A stretch of 64,000 nucleotides of DNA from Hyphomonas sp. (GCF_016125515.1 NZ_WGLO01000008.1:186001-250000); one strand, 5' to 3'. Counted from the stretch's first letter, positions 9,700 through 20,725 are shown. Made by a program: numbers and translations. The notes: generated from the letters alone by a model not told the origin.

Positions 9700-9728
9700 T
9701 TGCTCCTCGCGTTCCGGTTTGCTTTATC
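9700..9728 (+). promoter_or_regulatory. Candidate promoter of the SCP2 gene
   Basis: TTGCTC (9700-9705) and TTTATC (9723-9728) are separated by 17 bp, and a strong AAGGAGGA ribosome site follows at 9747. The position in the divergent gap is sensible, but both hexamers are imperfect. Confidence 0.4.
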
Positions 9729-9762
9729 CCTGCCAGACCCAATTCCAAGGAGGATCACCCGG

Positions 9763-10068
9763 ATGGATCTCGCAGAACTCACCGCTCGCGCGTCTGCTGC
9801 CATGGCAGGCGGCAGCGATTTCAAGAAAAAAGTCAAATTTGACTTCGGCAGCGTCGGCAAATTGCTGATCGATGGCGTCAACAACACCGCCAACAATTCG
9901 GACGATCCGGCCGATGCGACGATTTCGGTGAACTGGGATGACTTCGCCAAGATCGCGTCGGGCGCCATGGATCCCACGATGGCCTTCATGCAGGGCAAGT
10001 TGAAAGTGGCCGGCGACATGTCGGTCGCCATGCAGCTGCAGAGCCTCATGAAGAAGCTCGCCGGCTGA
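9763..10068 (+). CDS. SCP2 sterol/lipid-transfer domain protein
   Basis: A 101-residue protein consisting of a single SCP2 domain, a hydrophobic pocket for acyl chains or sterols. The typical ending is visible: GAMDPTMAFMQGKLKVAGDMSVAMQLQSLMKKL. The ATG at 9763 is chosen over an in-frame ATG at 9700 because of the AAGGAGGA at 9747 and because it gives the standard domain start. It lies among acyl-CoA genes and is followed by a clear terminator, so it is probably a single-gene transcript. The natural ligand is unknown. Confidence 0.9.
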   Translation: MDLAELTARASAAMAGGSDFKKKVKFDFGSVGKLLIDGVNNTANNSDDPADATISVNWDDFAKIASGAMDPTMAFMQGKLKVAGDMSVAMQLQSLMKKLAG

Positions 10069-10097
10069 ACCTGCCCGCCCGTCAGGGCTTGACCTTG

Positions 10098-10138
10098 AAG
10101 GCCGCCCGGAGACAGCTTCGGGCGGCCTTTCATTTTTT
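10098..10138 (+). terminator. Rho-independent terminator after the SCP2 gene
   Basis: An 11-bp perfect GC-rich stem (10098-10108 with 10119-10129) is followed by TTTCATTTTTT. It ends only three bases before the ribosome-binding site of the next gene. Confidence 0.85.
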
Positions 10139-10153
10139 AGCAGGAGGCGCGAC

Positions 10154-11104
10154 ATGGCTGACACGCAGTCGAGACCGTCCGAGTTTGTCCATGTGAAGAA
10201 CAATCCGGCGCCGGGCGGCGCCCGGGTCGTCTGGTTCAAGGGTGCCTCAGGCCGGTCCCTGCGTACCTGTCTTGCGCCGGCCCTGTCGGCGTCCAAGCCC
10301 CGCGGCACGGTCATCGTCTGTCCGGGCCGCACCGAATTCATCGAGAAATATTTCGAGGTCGGCCGCGAACTCCAGAAGATGGGTTTTGCGGTCCTGATCC
10401 TCGATTGGCCGGGGCAGGGCCTGTCCGAGCGTCTGCTCGAGGACAGCAAGAAGGGCCATATCGACCGGTTCGAGACCTTCATGGGCGCGCTGGCGCGGGG
10501 TCTTGAGACGTTCAACGACCAGTTGCCCCAGCCGCGCGTCTGCCTCGCCCATTCGATGGGCGGCGCCATTGCGCTGGCGGCCATCGCCCAAGGACTGGTG
10601 AAGGTCGATGCGGCCGCCTTCTCGGCGCCGATGTGGGGCCTGAAGTCAAAATTCTTCGGCATGAGCTATCTCGTCTGGGCCATGCGCGCGACCGGCCGGT
10701 CGGGCGACTATGCCATTCAGCCGGGACCGGCGGAGCGGTTCGAGAACAATATCGTCACCCACGACAAACGGCGCTGGGAGATGCAGCGCGATCTGATCGA
10801 AGCAGCGCCGGATCTCGAGCTCGGCCCGGTCACCTGGGGCTGGCTCGGCGCGTCGCTGGACATCCTCGCCACCTTCACCAAGCCGAAGGCGCTGTCGAAA
10901 GTCACGATCCCGGTCTTCGTGGCTTCGGCAGGGGAGGAAAAGCTGGTCGACAATGCCTCGCATGCGGAGATCGCGCGCCGCCTGAAGGATTGCGAGCACA
11001 TCACCGTCGAGGGCGCGATGCACGAAATCCTGATGGAGACTGACGACCGGCGCGCGGAGTTCTGGTCCGGCTTTCAGCGCCTGCTGAAGCGCGCGGGCAT
11101 CTGA
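10154..11104 (+). CDS. Alpha/beta hydrolase, lysophospholipase-like
   Basis: A 316-residue cytoplasmic serine hydrolase. The nucleophile elbow is HSMGG (a GxSxG variant, near residue 134). The oxyanion region and the segment DWPGQGLSERL are typical of the monoacylglycerol lipase/lysophospholipase (PldB-like) group, and the catalytic His lies in the C-terminal segment VEGAMHEIL. The start has CAGGAGG at 10141. No signal peptide is seen. It is followed after 41 bp by an acyl-CoA ligase gene, which suggests release and activation of fatty acids. The exact substrate is not inferable. Confidence 0.85.
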   Translation: MADTQSRPSEFVHVKNNPAPGGARVVWFKGASGRSLRTCLAPALSASKPRGTVIVCPGRTEFIEKYFEVGRELQKMGFAVLILDWPGQGLSERLLEDSKKGHIDRFETFMGALARGLETFNDQLPQPRVCLAHSMGGAIALAAIAQGLVKVDAAAFSAPMWGLKSKFFGMSYLVWAMRATGRSGDYAIQPGPAERFENNIVTHDKRRWEMQRDLIEAAPDLELGPVTWGWLGASLDILATFTKPKALSKVTIPVFVASAGEEKLVDNASHAEIARRLKDCEHITVEGAMHEILMETDDRRAEFWSGFQRLLKRAGI

Positions 11105-11145
11105 ACATCAGCCTACAAACAAAAACACAGGGGAGGCCAAACTGC

Positions 11146-12603
11146 ATGTCACTCATTTCGCTTTCGCGCATCATCGCGCACTGGACAGCGATCCAGCCGT
11201 CCTGCGCGGCGCTCGTTCACGAAGGCCACTCGGTCACCTGGGCGCAGCTTGAGGCGCGCACCAACCGGCTGGCGCGCGCCTATAAGGCGCTGGGCGTCAA
11301 ACAGGATGACTTCGTCACCATCGCGCTGCCTAACGGCATCGAGTTCTTCGAAGCTTGCCTTGCGACCTGGAAAGCAGGCGCCACGCCGCAACCGGTTTCG
11401 GCCCGCATGCCGAAATTCGAGCGCGACCAGATCGTCGAGGTCGGTGAACCCAGCCTGGTGGTCGGTGTCGAGCCCGGCGAATATGCGCCGACCGCCTGCC
11501 TGCCGGCGGGCTATGTTCCTGATGCATCGCTCTCCGATGCTCCGCTCCCGGAGGTCACGGCCGCCAGCTACAAGGCGATGACGTCGGGCGGATCGACCGG
11601 CCGGCCCAAGCTGATCGTGTCGAAATCGCCGGCCGCGGCCGATCCGGACCTGCCGCTACTCAACATCGAGCAGCAAGGCTGCATGCTGATCCCCGGGCCG
11701 CTCTATCACAACGGCCCCTTCCTCTGGGCCATGACCGCGCTGTTCAAGGGCTGCACCGTCGTCGTCACGACCCGGTTCGACGCCGAGGAAACGCTTCGCC
11801 TGATCGAGGCGCACAGGGTCGACGTGATCTATACGGTACCGACCATGATGCGGCGCATCTGGGCGCTGCCGGAAGAAGTGCGCACGAAGTATGATGTCTC
11901 CAGCCTGAAGGCGCTCTGGCATCTCGCGGCGCCGTGCCCGCCCTGGCTGAAGGAATGCTTCATCGAATGGCTCGGCGCTGAAGTGATCTGGGAACTCTAT
12001 GGCGGCACGGAAGGGCAGGGCTCCACGACCATTCAGGGTACGGAGTGGCTGACCCACAAGGGGTCTGTCGGCCGGCCGGTCGAGACGTGCGAAATGAAGG
12101 TGGTGGATGAAAACGGTGCGACGCTGCCGCGCGGCGAAGTCGGCGAAGTCTTCATCCGTCCGCTGGCCGGCGCGGGCACCACCTACCGCTATATCGGCGC
12201 GGAAGCCAAATCGATCGAAGGCGGCTGGGAAAGCCTGGGCGACATGGGCTGGATGGATGCCGAAGGCTACCTCTATCTGACCGACCGGCTGTCGGACATG
12301 ATCCTCGTCGGCGGCGCCAACATCTACCCGGCCGAAGTCGAGGCCGCGATCGACGCCTTTCCGGGCGTGCGCTCCTCCGCCGTCATCGGCCTGCCGGACG
12401 AAGACATGGGCGCGCGCCTCTACGCGGTGGTCGACCGGCCGGAAGGACCGGCCGATCCGAAAGCGATGGAGGCCCATCTCGCGGAACGGCTGGTGCGCTA
12501 CAAGATCCCGAAACAGTTCGAATACGTGACCGAGCCGGTGCGTGATGATGCCGGCAAGGTGCGGCGCAAGGCGCTGCGCGAGGCCCGCCTGGCCACCTCT
12601 TGA
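11146..12603 (+). CDS. AMP-forming acyl-CoA synthetase/ligase
   Basis: A 485-residue adenylate-forming enzyme that activates a carboxylic acid to acyl-CoA via acyl-AMP. The phosphate-binding motif appears as TSGGSTGRPK near residue 145. The adenine motif is ELYGGTEGQG, the hinge motif LTDRLSDMILVGGANIYP is near 380, and the catalytic lysine lies in the C-terminal segment DDAGKVRRKALRE. GGGAGG at 11131 supports the start. The protein is shorter than FadD-type enzymes and resembles bile-acid/aryl-CoA ligase-like members. The acid substrate is unknown. Confidence 0.87.
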   Translation: MSLISLSRIIAHWTAIQPSCAALVHEGHSVTWAQLEARTNRLARAYKALGVKQDDFVTIALPNGIEFFEACLATWKAGATPQPVSARMPKFERDQIVEVGEPSLVVGVEPGEYAPTACLPAGYVPDASLSDAPLPEVTAASYKAMTSGGSTGRPKLIVSKSPAAADPDLPLLNIEQQGCMLIPGPLYHNGPFLWAMTALFKGCTVVVTTRFDAEETLRLIEAHRVDVIYTVPTMMRRIWALPEEVRTKYDVSSLKALWHLAAPCPPWLKECFIEWLGAEVIWELYGGTEGQGSTTIQGTEWLTHKGSVGRPVETCEMKVVDENGATLPRGEVGEVFIRPLAGAGTTYRYIGAEAKSIEGGWESLGDMGWMDAEGYLYLTDRLSDMILVGGANIYPAEVEAAIDAFPGVRSSAVIGLPDEDMGARLYAVVDRPEGPADPKAMEAHLAERLVRYKIPKQFEYVTEPVRDDAGKVRRKALREARLATS

Positions 12604-12655
12604 CTTCCCCTAGGGCGCGCCACCTCCCGTAGGCCACAAACAGGAGGAACGTTCC

Positions 12656-13660
12656 ATGAAAGTAGCAGCCGTCAAGAAACCCGGCGGGCTCGACAAGCTC
12701 GTCATCGAGACTCGTCCGGACCCCAAGCCGAAAGCCGGCGAAGTACTGGTCCGCGTGCGGGCGAGTTCGCTCAACTATCACGACTTTGTCGTTGTGCTGG
12801 GCGGCATCCCGACCCCCGACGGGCGCATCCCCATGTCGGATGGCGCCTGTGAAGTGGTCGCCGTCGGCGAGGGCGTCACGAAATGGAAGGTGGGTGACAA
12901 GGTCATCTCGCTCTTCTTCCCCAGCTGGCAGTCCGGCCAGATCGAAGCGGCCGGGTTCGCCAGCGTGCCGGGAGACGGCGCAGATGGATTCGGCGCCGAG
13001 CTCGTCGCCGCACCCGAAACGGCCTTCACGCGCATGCCGGCGGGCTGGTCCTTCGAGGAAGCTGCAACGCTACCCTGCGCGGCGCTCACCGCCTGGCGGG
13101 GCATGTTCGTGGAAACCCGCACCAAGCCCGGCGACTGGGTGCTCGTCCAGGGCACCGGCGGCGTCTCTATCTTTGCGCTGCAGTTTGCCAAGGCGGCCGG
13201 CGCGCGGGTGATCGCCACATCCTCCTCCGACGAAAAAATGGAGAAGCTGAAGGCCCTCGGCGCAGATCATGTGATCAACTACAAGACGACGCCGGAATGG
13301 GGCAGGAAAGCGTTTGAGCTGACGGGCGGGCGCGGCGTGGACGAGGTCGTCGAAATCGGCGGCCCGGGCACCATGGCCCAGTCGATCAATGCCTGCCGAC
13401 CGGGCGGCCACATCTCGTTGATCGGCGTGTTGACCGGCGTCTCCGGCGAGGTGCCGACCGCCGCGCTCTTCTCGCGCAATATCACCCTTTCGGGCATTAC
13501 GGTCGGCTCACGCCGCCATCAGGAAGACATGGTCGATGCGCTGGACGCGAGCGGCATCCGGCCGGTGATCGACAGCACCTTCCCGCTGGACCAGATCGCC
13601 GCCGCCTTCGCCCACCAGGCCAGCCAGAAGCATTTCGGTAAGATCGTCTTGACGATCTAG
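12656..13660 (+). CDS. NADPH:quinone oxidoreductase-type MDR dehydrogenase
   Basis: A 334-residue medium-chain dehydrogenase/reductase. It has the GroES-like N-terminal fold (SLNYHDFVVVLGG) and a Rossmann half with VQGTGGVSIFALQFAKAAGA near residue 165. No cysteine-rich structural zinc loop is seen, so it fits the zinc-free quinone oxidoreductase/enoyl reductase branch. AGGAGG at 12642 fixes the start. It lies 52 bp behind the acyl-CoA ligase in the same direction and may reduce an intermediate of the same pathway, but this is inference. Its last codons form an 18-bp palindrome. Confidence 0.88.
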   Translation: MKVAAVKKPGGLDKLVIETRPDPKPKAGEVLVRVRASSLNYHDFVVVLGGIPTPDGRIPMSDGACEVVAVGEGVTKWKVGDKVISLFFPSWQSGQIEAAGFASVPGDGADGFGAELVAAPETAFTRMPAGWSFEEAATLPCAALTAWRGMFVETRTKPGDWVLVQGTGGVSIFALQFAKAAGARVIATSSSDEKMEKLKALGADHVINYKTTPEWGRKAFELTGGRGVDEVVEIGGPGTMAQSINACRPGGHISLIGVLTGVSGEVPTAALFSRNITLSGITVGSRRHQEDMVDALDASGIRPVIDSTFPLDQIAAAFAHQASQKHFGKIVLTI

Positions 13661-13704
13661 GTCCCGCGGCAGCGGAGACGCCGGCCTATTCGGCCGGTGT
13701 CTCC
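13641..13704. terminator. Double palindrome between convergent genes
   Basis: Two stems lie back to back. The first is a perfect 8-bp palindrome (13641-13648 with 13651-13658) covering the end of the oxidoreductase gene. The second is a 13-bp stem with one G-T pair (13674-13686 with 13692-13704, loop TATTC) covering the stop of the symporter gene. There is no T-tract on either side, so this may be a bidirectional or Rho-assisted terminator, or an mRNA 3' stabiliser. Confidence 0.5.
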
Positions 13705-15248
13705 GCCACGCCGAGGGCTTTCGCCTTTTCTGACAGCGGAATCACGCTCTCGCCATTTTCCGTGTCTGGATCGCCATTTGCCCGGTGGATGGCGATCACC
13801 ACGCCCGAAAGGGCCAGGATCGCGATCAGGTTCGGGAAGGCCATCGCCGCATTGGCGATATCCCCGAACAGCCAGACGAAGTTCACCTGCGCGATCGCGC
13901 CGATGAAGATGATCACACACCAGAGATAGCGGAACGGCTTCGTGGCCCATTCCCCGATCAGGTAGGTCACGGCCTGTTCGGCATAGTAGGACCAGCCGAT
14001 GATCGTAGTGAAGGCGAAGAGCGTCAGGCAGAGCGTGACGATCCAGCCGCCCACCGGGCCGGGCAAGGCATCGGTGAAGGCATGATTGGTCAGCGTGGCC
14101 GGGTTGACGCCTTCGGCCAGCCAGAGGTGCGAGGTCGTCTCGCCGAGGCCGGCGGCGACCATCGCCGGATCGGCCAGGAACTTCGCAGAGGTTTGGAACG
14201 ATCCTTCCGCCGTGATGATCACCAGGGCCGTCATGGTGCAGATCACCAGCGTATCGACGAACACGCCGATCATGGCGATCTCTCCCTGCGTCGCAGGGTT
14301 CTTCATTTGCGAGGCGGCGTGAGCGATGGGCGCTGAGCCCTGTCCGGCCTCGTTGGAGAACAGGCCGCGCGCGATTCCGAAGCGGATGGCGGACAGCACG
14401 GCATAGCCGGCAAGGCCGCCCGCTGCCTGCTGCAGACCGAAGGCGGACGAGAAAATCATCCCCAAGGCGTGCGGCAGTTCCTGGACGTTCAGGCCGAGCA
14501 CCACAAGGCACATCGAGACGTAGACGATCGCCATCGCCGGCACGAGTTTCTCAGCGACGCTGCCGATCGACTTGATCCCGCCGATGATGATGACGAACAC
14601 GAGGGCCGCAACGATCACGCCGATCAGCCAGGTCGGCGCGTTGATGCCGAAGGGGCTGAGTTCGGAAACGATATTCTGGGTCATGCCGTTGGCCTGGACC
14701 ATGCCGCCAGTCGCCGTCGCAGAAAGGATCGTGCCGATACAGAAGAGGATCGCCAGGAACTTCCAGTGTTTGCCGAGACCGTTGGCGATATAGTACATCG
14801 GGCCGCCATTGAGGCGGCCATACTCGTCGCGTTCGCGGAACTTGATGGCCAGCGAGCTTTCGGCGAAGGCCAGCGCCATGCCGAAGATGGCAGTGATCCA
14901 CATCCAGAACACGGCTCCCGGTCCGCCCAGCGTGATGGCGGTCGCCACGCCGACGATGTTGCCGGTGCCGACCTGGCCAGACAGGGCGGTCGTCAGCGCC
15001 TGGAACGGCGTGATGGCGCTCGGGTCACCATTGCCCTTGCGACCGGCCCAGACCTCGCCCATCGCGGGCAAAAGGCGCACCACCGGGCGAAAGCCGATCC
15101 GGATCATGAAAAACAAGCCGGTCCCCAGCAACAGAACGGCAATCGGCCCGAACGGCAGGACGGACTGGCCGTCCCATTCACCGGCCCAGATAAAGCCGCT
15201 GACATTGTTCACGCCGTGCTCCAGCGCTGGATAGATCGTTTCGAACAT
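13686..15248 (-). CDS. Sodium:alanine symporter (AGCS family)
   Basis: A 520-residue inner-membrane transporter taking up alanine or glycine with sodium. Family features are clear: GQVGTGNIVGVATAITLGGPGAVFWMW, then FAESSLAIKFRERDEYGRLNGGPMYYIANGLG, and NEAGQGSAPIAHAA. About eleven hydrophobic helices can be counted. The start at 15248 has GGGGAGG eight bases upstream; an upstream in-frame start at 15281 is less likely. It is divergent from miaB. The amino-acid preference cannot be told from sequence alone. Confidence 0.92.
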   Translation of the reverse strand: MFETIYPALEHGVNNVSGFIWAGEWDGQSVLPFGPIAVLLLGTGLFFMIRIGFRPVVRLLPAMGEVWAGRKGNGDPSAITPFQALTTALSGQVGTGNIVGVATAITLGGPGAVFWMWITAIFGMALAFAESSLAIKFRERDEYGRLNGGPMYYIANGLGKHWKFLAILFCIGTILSATATGGMVQANGMTQNIVSELSPFGINAPTWLIGVIVAALVFVIIIGGIKSIGSVAEKLVPAMAIVYVSMCLVVLGLNVQELPHALGMIFSSAFGLQQAAGGLAGYAVLSAIRFGIARGLFSNEAGQGSAPIAHAASQMKNPATQGEIAMIGVFVDTLVICTMTALVIITAEGSFQTSAKFLADPAMVAAGLGETTSHLWLAEGVNPATLTNHAFTDALPGPVGGWIVTLCLTLFAFTTIIGWSYYAEQAVTYLIGEWATKPFRYLWCVIIFIGAIAQVNFVWLFGDIANAAMAFPNLIAILALSGVVIAIHRANGDPDTENGESVIPLSEKAKALGVAETPAE

Positions 15249-15395
15249 GTGTAAGGGCCTCCCCGGCGCCAATCGTGTCAATTTGGGGGCACCCTAACCG
15301 CGTTTGCCGGCGTGTGAAGGCGTTCACTGCCTTGAGCCCGCCCGAATGGCGGAAGGTTCTTTCAGCCTGCCCGCATTTGAGGCATAAGCCGCCCG

Positions 15396-16768
<1,373 letters not shown>

Positions 16769-16772
<4 letters not shown>

Positions 16773-17743
16773 GCGCGAAACGTCCGCAGACCCCCGAGAC
16801 TGTAAGCCGTGTCTACCCGGTCAACCAGGCCGAGCGCCTGCGCGACCTGTGCGGCCCGCACCATCGCAACCTCACCCTGCTGGAGACGCGGCTGAAGCAG
16901 TTTGGCCTGCGCGCCGAAAGCCAGGGGGGCGGCATCCGTCTGGATGGCACTGAAGAAGGCGTGTCGATGGCCGAAGCGGCGCTGGCCGAATTCGAACGGC
17001 GCCTGCGCAACGGATCGGAAGCCAGCGAGATGGAACTCGACGGCGCGCTTCAGGCGGCGATGTCGCCGTCGCAGTCCTTCAATGCCCTGAAAGGCCTGCG
17101 CAAACCGGTCACCGCGATGACGCGCGGCCAGGCGCGCTATATCGAACTCCTGTCCCAGCCGGACAATGCGCTGGTCTTCGGCGTCGGTCCCGCCGGCACG
17201 GGCAAGACCTTTCTTGCGGTGGCCACCGGGGTGGCCGAGTTGCAGGCGGGCCTGCGACAGCGCCTGATCGTAACGCGCCCGGCGGTCGAGGCCGGCGAGA
17301 AGCTCGGCTTCCTGCCCGGTACGCTGGAGGAGAAAGTCGATCCCTACATGCTGCCGATCTGGGACTCGCTGCGCGAGCTGATGGGTCAGGAACAGATGGA
17401 ACGGCGCATGACGCGCGGTGAGATCGAAGTGGCCCCTATCGCTTTCATGCGCGGGCGTACACTGAAGAACGCCTTCGTCATTGTCGATGAAGCGCAGAAC
17501 ACGACCGTCGCGCAGATGAAAATGGTGCTGACCCGGCTTGGCCGGGACAGCCGCATGGTCGTCACCGGCGACCCGGACCAGGTCGACCTTCCCGGCAACC
17601 AGCCTTCCGGCCTCAAGCATGCGCTGAAGATCCTCGAACCGGTCGAGGGCATCGTCACCCACCGCCTGACCGCCGCGGACGTTGTGCGTCACGGCCTCGT
17701 CAGCCGGATCATCGATGCCTACGCCGCAGCAGGCGAGAGCTGA
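16769..17743 (+). CDS. PhoH-family ATPase (YbeZ-like)
   Basis: A 324-residue cytoplasmic ATPase of the PhoH/YbeZ group, thought to act with YbeY in RNA metabolism. Walker A is GPAGTGKT near residue 140, and Walker B is [11 protein letters not shown] followed by [12 protein letters not shown]. The N-terminal 100 residues form the KH-like extension typical of this group. The start is GTG, overlapping the miaB stop (GTGA), which implies translational coupling. ybeY follows after 8 bases, the usual partner arrangement. Confidence 0.93.
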
Positions 17744-17751
17744 GCGCGGCC

Positions 17752-18219
17752 ATGATTGACCTTGCCTTGATCGTGGAAGGGGAGGCCTGGCCCGCCCTGG
17801 GCGATCTCGACGGCCTCTCGCGGCGCGCCTTTGCCGCTGCCGCCGCCGAGGAACCGGCCGAGGGTCTCGTCTCCCTGCTGCTGACCGATGACACGGAACT
17901 TCAGCAGCTGAACCGCGACTTCCGCGGCAAGGACAAGCCGACCGATGTGCTCTCCTTTCCCGCGCTGCCGATGGACCGGCCGCTGCTCGGCGACATCGCC
18001 GTGGCCCATGGGGTGGCGGCGCGCGATGCAGCCCTCCAGGGCAAAAGGCTGGAGGATCATCTCGCCCATCTGCTCATTCATGGTTATCTTCACCTTCTCG
18101 GACATGACCATGAAACGCCCGACGAGGCGGCGGTGATGGAGGCGAAGGAGATCCGGGCGCTTGCCTCGCTCGGTATAGCCAATCCATATCTGCTCTGCGA
18201 CACAGGCCCCAATGAGTGA
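17752..18219 (+). CDS. ybeY: rRNA maturation endoribonuclease YbeY
   Basis: A 155-residue single-strand endoribonuclease needed for 16S rRNA 3' end maturation and 70S quality control. The metal-binding signature is intact: [11 protein letters not shown] (H-x3-H-x5-H) near residue 115, preceded by TDVLSFP. It starts with ATG 8 bases after phoH, and its stop lies inside the first codons of corC (8-base overlap), so the operon is translationally chained. Confidence 0.95.
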   Translation: MIDLALIVEGEAWPALGDLDGLSRRAFAAAAAEEPAEGLVSLLLTDDTELQQLNRDFRGKDKPTDVLSFPALPMDRPLLGDIAVAHGVAARDAALQGKRLEDHLAHLLIHGYLHLLGHDHETPDEAAVMEAKEIRALASLGIANPYLLCDTGPNE

Positions 18220-19075
18220 TTCTGATTCCTCCGACGCCCCGTCTACCGGCCGGATACGCGGTCTCTTCGGGTTCCGCCGCAAGCCGACAGCGGCCGAAAC
18301 CGCCGCTGTGGCCGAAGCGGCAAAGGAAGACGGCGCCCCCCAGGTCATGCGCCTCGGCCTCGCCGAGTTCGAGAAGCTGCGCGTGTTCGACGTCATGGTC
18401 CCGCGTGCCGAGATCAAGGCGGTTGAGGCCGGCACGGAGTTCCCGGATCTCCTGAAAGTCTTTGCCGAAGTCACCCATTCGCGCCTGCCCGTGTTCCGCG
18501 AGACGCTCGATGACCCCATAGGCTTCGTGCACATCAAGGATGTCGTCAGCGAACTCGCCAAGGACACCCCGCCGCCCAAGCGCCCGCTGGAACGCCTGCA
18601 CCGCGAAGTGCTCTATGTCCCGCCATCAATGAAGCTCACGGACCTGCTCGTGAAGATGCAGGCGACGCGCATCCATCTCGCGCTTGTTGTCGATGAGTAT
18701 GGCGGCACGGACGGCCTCGTCTCGCTGGAAGATCTCGTCGAGGTGATCGTCGGTGACATCGAAGATGAACATGATGATGACGATCCGATGTTCATCCGCC
18801 GCAGCGCCCGGATCTGGGAAGTCGATGCGCGGATGGAGGTCGAGGAATTCGCTGAAGAATCGGGCATCGATCTCGGCCTCACCGACAGCGATGCTGAAAT
18901 CGATACGCTGGGCGGCATTGCAGTTGCGTTGGCCGGCAAGGTGCCGCTGCGCGGCGAGGTGCTGCGTCATCCCGGCGGCGCGGAGCTGGAAGTCATGGAA
19001 GCCGACACGCGCCGCGTCCGGCGGTTGAAACTGCGACTGCCAGAACCCCCCGCGTCCGCGACCCCCGAGGAGTAG
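18212..19075 (+). CDS. CorC/HlyC-type CBS-domain protein
   Basis: A 287-residue protein with a CBS pair (motif [12 protein letters not shown] near residue 62 and the second CBS unit with [28 protein letters not shown] near 150), followed by a CorC_HlyC transporter-associated domain (about 200-275). It lacks the DUF21 membrane domain and so is the soluble CorC form found in the ybeY-lnt operon. Its role in magnesium/cobalt efflux is inferred from E. coli CorC. It overlaps ybeY by 8 bases and is followed by lnt after 6 bases. Confidence 0.9.
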   Translation: MSDSDSSDAPSTGRIRGLFGFRRKPTAAETAAVAEAAKEDGAPQVMRLGLAEFEKLRVFDVMVPRAEIKAVEAGTEFPDLLKVFAEVTHSRLPVFRETLDDPIGFVHIKDVVSELAKDTPPPKRPLERLHREVLYVPPSMKLTDLLVKMQATRIHLALVVDEYGGTDGLVSLEDLVEVIVGDIEDEHDDDDPMFIRRSARIWEVDARMEVEEFAEESGIDLGLTDSDAEIDTLGGIAVALAGKVPLRGEVLRHPGGAELEVMEADTRRVRRLKLRLPEPPASATPEE

Positions 19076-19081
19076 AGTTTC

Positions 19082-20725
19082 ATGTCCACCGCTGTCCGCA
19101 GCCACGGCTTCACGGCTCTGGGGCCCTTGCACGAGTCGCTCGCGCGCCTCACCGGCTGGCCCGCGGCCGGCGCCGCCGCCCTGTTCGGCGCGCTTGCCGC
19201 CTTCGCTTTTGCGCCCTTCCATTTCAGCGCGGTGCTGGCGGTGTCCTTTCCGGCCCTCGTCTGGCTGATCGACGGCGCGCGTGCCCACAAACGCTGGGGC
19301 AGGGCAGTGGCGCTGCGCGGCTGGGCCTTCGGGTCGGGCTTCTTCCTCATCAGCATGCACTGGACGGCGATGCCCTTCCTGGTGAACCCGGCCGAAAGCC
19401 TGGCCTTCATCTGGCTGCCGCTGATCGTGCTCCCAGCCGGCATGGGTCTCATCTGGGGCGCCTGCGCGGCGATGGCGGGCGCGTTCTGGTCCGCCTCGCC
19501 GTCGCGCATCTTTGTCTTTGCCCTGTTCTTCGCCATCGCCGAATGGATCCGCGGCCACCTGTTCGGCGGCTTCCCGTGGAACCTGCCGGGAACGACCTGG
19601 ATTCCCGGCGGCGCGCTGTCGCAAGCCGCGTCGCTTGGCGGTGTCTACTGGCTGACGCTGATCACCGTGTTCGTGATGGCGGCGCCTGCGGCGCTGGTGG
19701 ACACGCGCGACGCGCGCGGCCTCGGCTTGCGCCTTGCGCCGTCCTTCGGGGCGGTGATCCTGCTCGCTTTCGGCTGGGCCTGGGGCGCAGAGCGCACGGC
19801 CGAGCGTTCGCCGCTGACCGATCAGTATGTCGTGGTGATGGATGCCGGCGTGCCGCAAGCGGAGTGGGACCGTCTGCCCAGCGGTCCGGTGCTCGGCGTC
19901 TATGTCAGCATGCTGAACTATCCCGACAGCAAGCCCGGCGACATCGTCGTCTGGCCGGAAGGCGCCGTGCCGGGTTTCCTGCTTCAGGAATCGGCCTCGC
20001 TGGATGCCATCTCTGCCTATATCGGCGAGCGCACGCTGATCGTCGGCGCGACGCGCTATGAATGGTTCACGGACGATACGCCGGTCTATTACAACAGCCT
20101 CGCCGTGCTCGATGCGAATGCCAACAAGACGGGTCCGATCTCGCTCTATGACAAGCACCGCCTTGTGCCCTTCGGCGAACTGGCAGCGGTGGACTTCATC
20201 CCCTTCGGGCGCGAATTCGCCGCGCTCCTGCCGCCTACCACGCAGCGCCTCGCCGCCTCCGGTTTCCGGCCCGGCGCCGGCGCGACCGCGATCGACACCG
20301 GCAGGATCCCGCCATTCGTGACGCTGATCTGCTATGAGGGCCTGTTCCCGGAGATCACCCGCAAGGCCAACCTCATCGACCGCGCGCAATGGATTGTGCT
20401 CGTCTCCAACGATGCCTGGTTCGGCGCCGGCATGGGCCCGGCCCAGCACTATGCGCAGAACAGATACCGCGCGATTGAAACCGGTCTGCCACTTGTGCGC
20501 GCAGCCAATCGCGGCATGTCCGGCATCGTTGATGGCTATGGCCGCGAAACCATGCGCACATTGCCTGCGGAGACCGCACCGGAAGGTTGGTCAACCACCT
20601 ATGGCCGAGACCGGATTCCCGAACCGGCACCGCCCACTGTTTACCAAACCCGTCTGGGCGCGGGACTGTTCTGGTTCAGCCTCTGCCTCTTCGCACTACT
20701 GGCCTTCCTGAGCTGGAGGCGTTAA
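19082..20725 (+). CDS. lnt: Apolipoprotein N-acyltransferase
   Basis: Inner-membrane enzyme that adds the third acyl chain to lipoproteins. The 547 residues comprise an N-terminal multi-helix membrane domain (about 1-230) and a nitrilase-type domain. The catalytic triad is recognisable as Glu in WPEGAVPGF, Lys in YDKHRLVPFGE and Cys in LICYEGLFPE. A C-terminal membrane helix closes the protein. It is the fifth gene of the miaB operon. Lipoproteins elsewhere in this window (DUF4349, DUF2785, lipocalin, the 251-residue protein) are potential substrates. Confidence 0.95.
   Translation: MSTAVRSHGFTALGPLHESLARLTGWPAAGAAALFGALAAFAFAPFHFSAVLAVSFPALVWLIDGARAHKRWGRAVALRGWAFGSGFFLISMHWTAMPFLVNPAESLAFIWLPLIVLPAGMGLIWGACAAMAGAFWSASPSRIFVFALFFAIAEWIRGHLFGGFPWNLPGTTWIPGGALSQAASLGGVYWLTLITVFVMAAPAALVDTRDARGLGLRLAPSFGAVILLAFGWAWGAERTAERSPLTDQYVVVMDAGVPQAEWDRLPSGPVLGVYVSMLNYPDSKPGDIVVWPEGAVPGFLLQESASLDAISAYIGERTLIVGATRYEWFTDDTPVYYNSLAVLDANANKTGPISLYDKHRLVPFGELAAVDFIPFGREFAALLPPTTQRLAASGFRPGAGATAIDTGRIPPFVTLICYEGLFPEITRKANLIDRAQWIVLVSNDAWFGAGMGPAQHYAQNRYRAIETGLPLVRAANRGMSGIVDGYGRETMRTLPAETAPEGWSTTYGRDRIPEPAPPTVYQTRLGAGLFWFSLCLFALLAFLSWRR

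Noticed and set aside
11146-12603. Recent duplication of the two acyl-CoA ligases (11146 and 51445)
   Set aside because: They share only the general adenylation motifs and differ in length and flanks. They are separate family members.
15313-15326. GTGAAGGCGTTCAC inverted repeat between the symporter and miaB
   Set aside because: Only 5 bp per arm and single copy, with no promoter elements nearby, so too weak to call an operator.
18626-20449. Minus-strand open frame of about 600 codons
   Set aside because: Antisense to corC and lnt, Arg/Gly/Glu-rich and without motifs.
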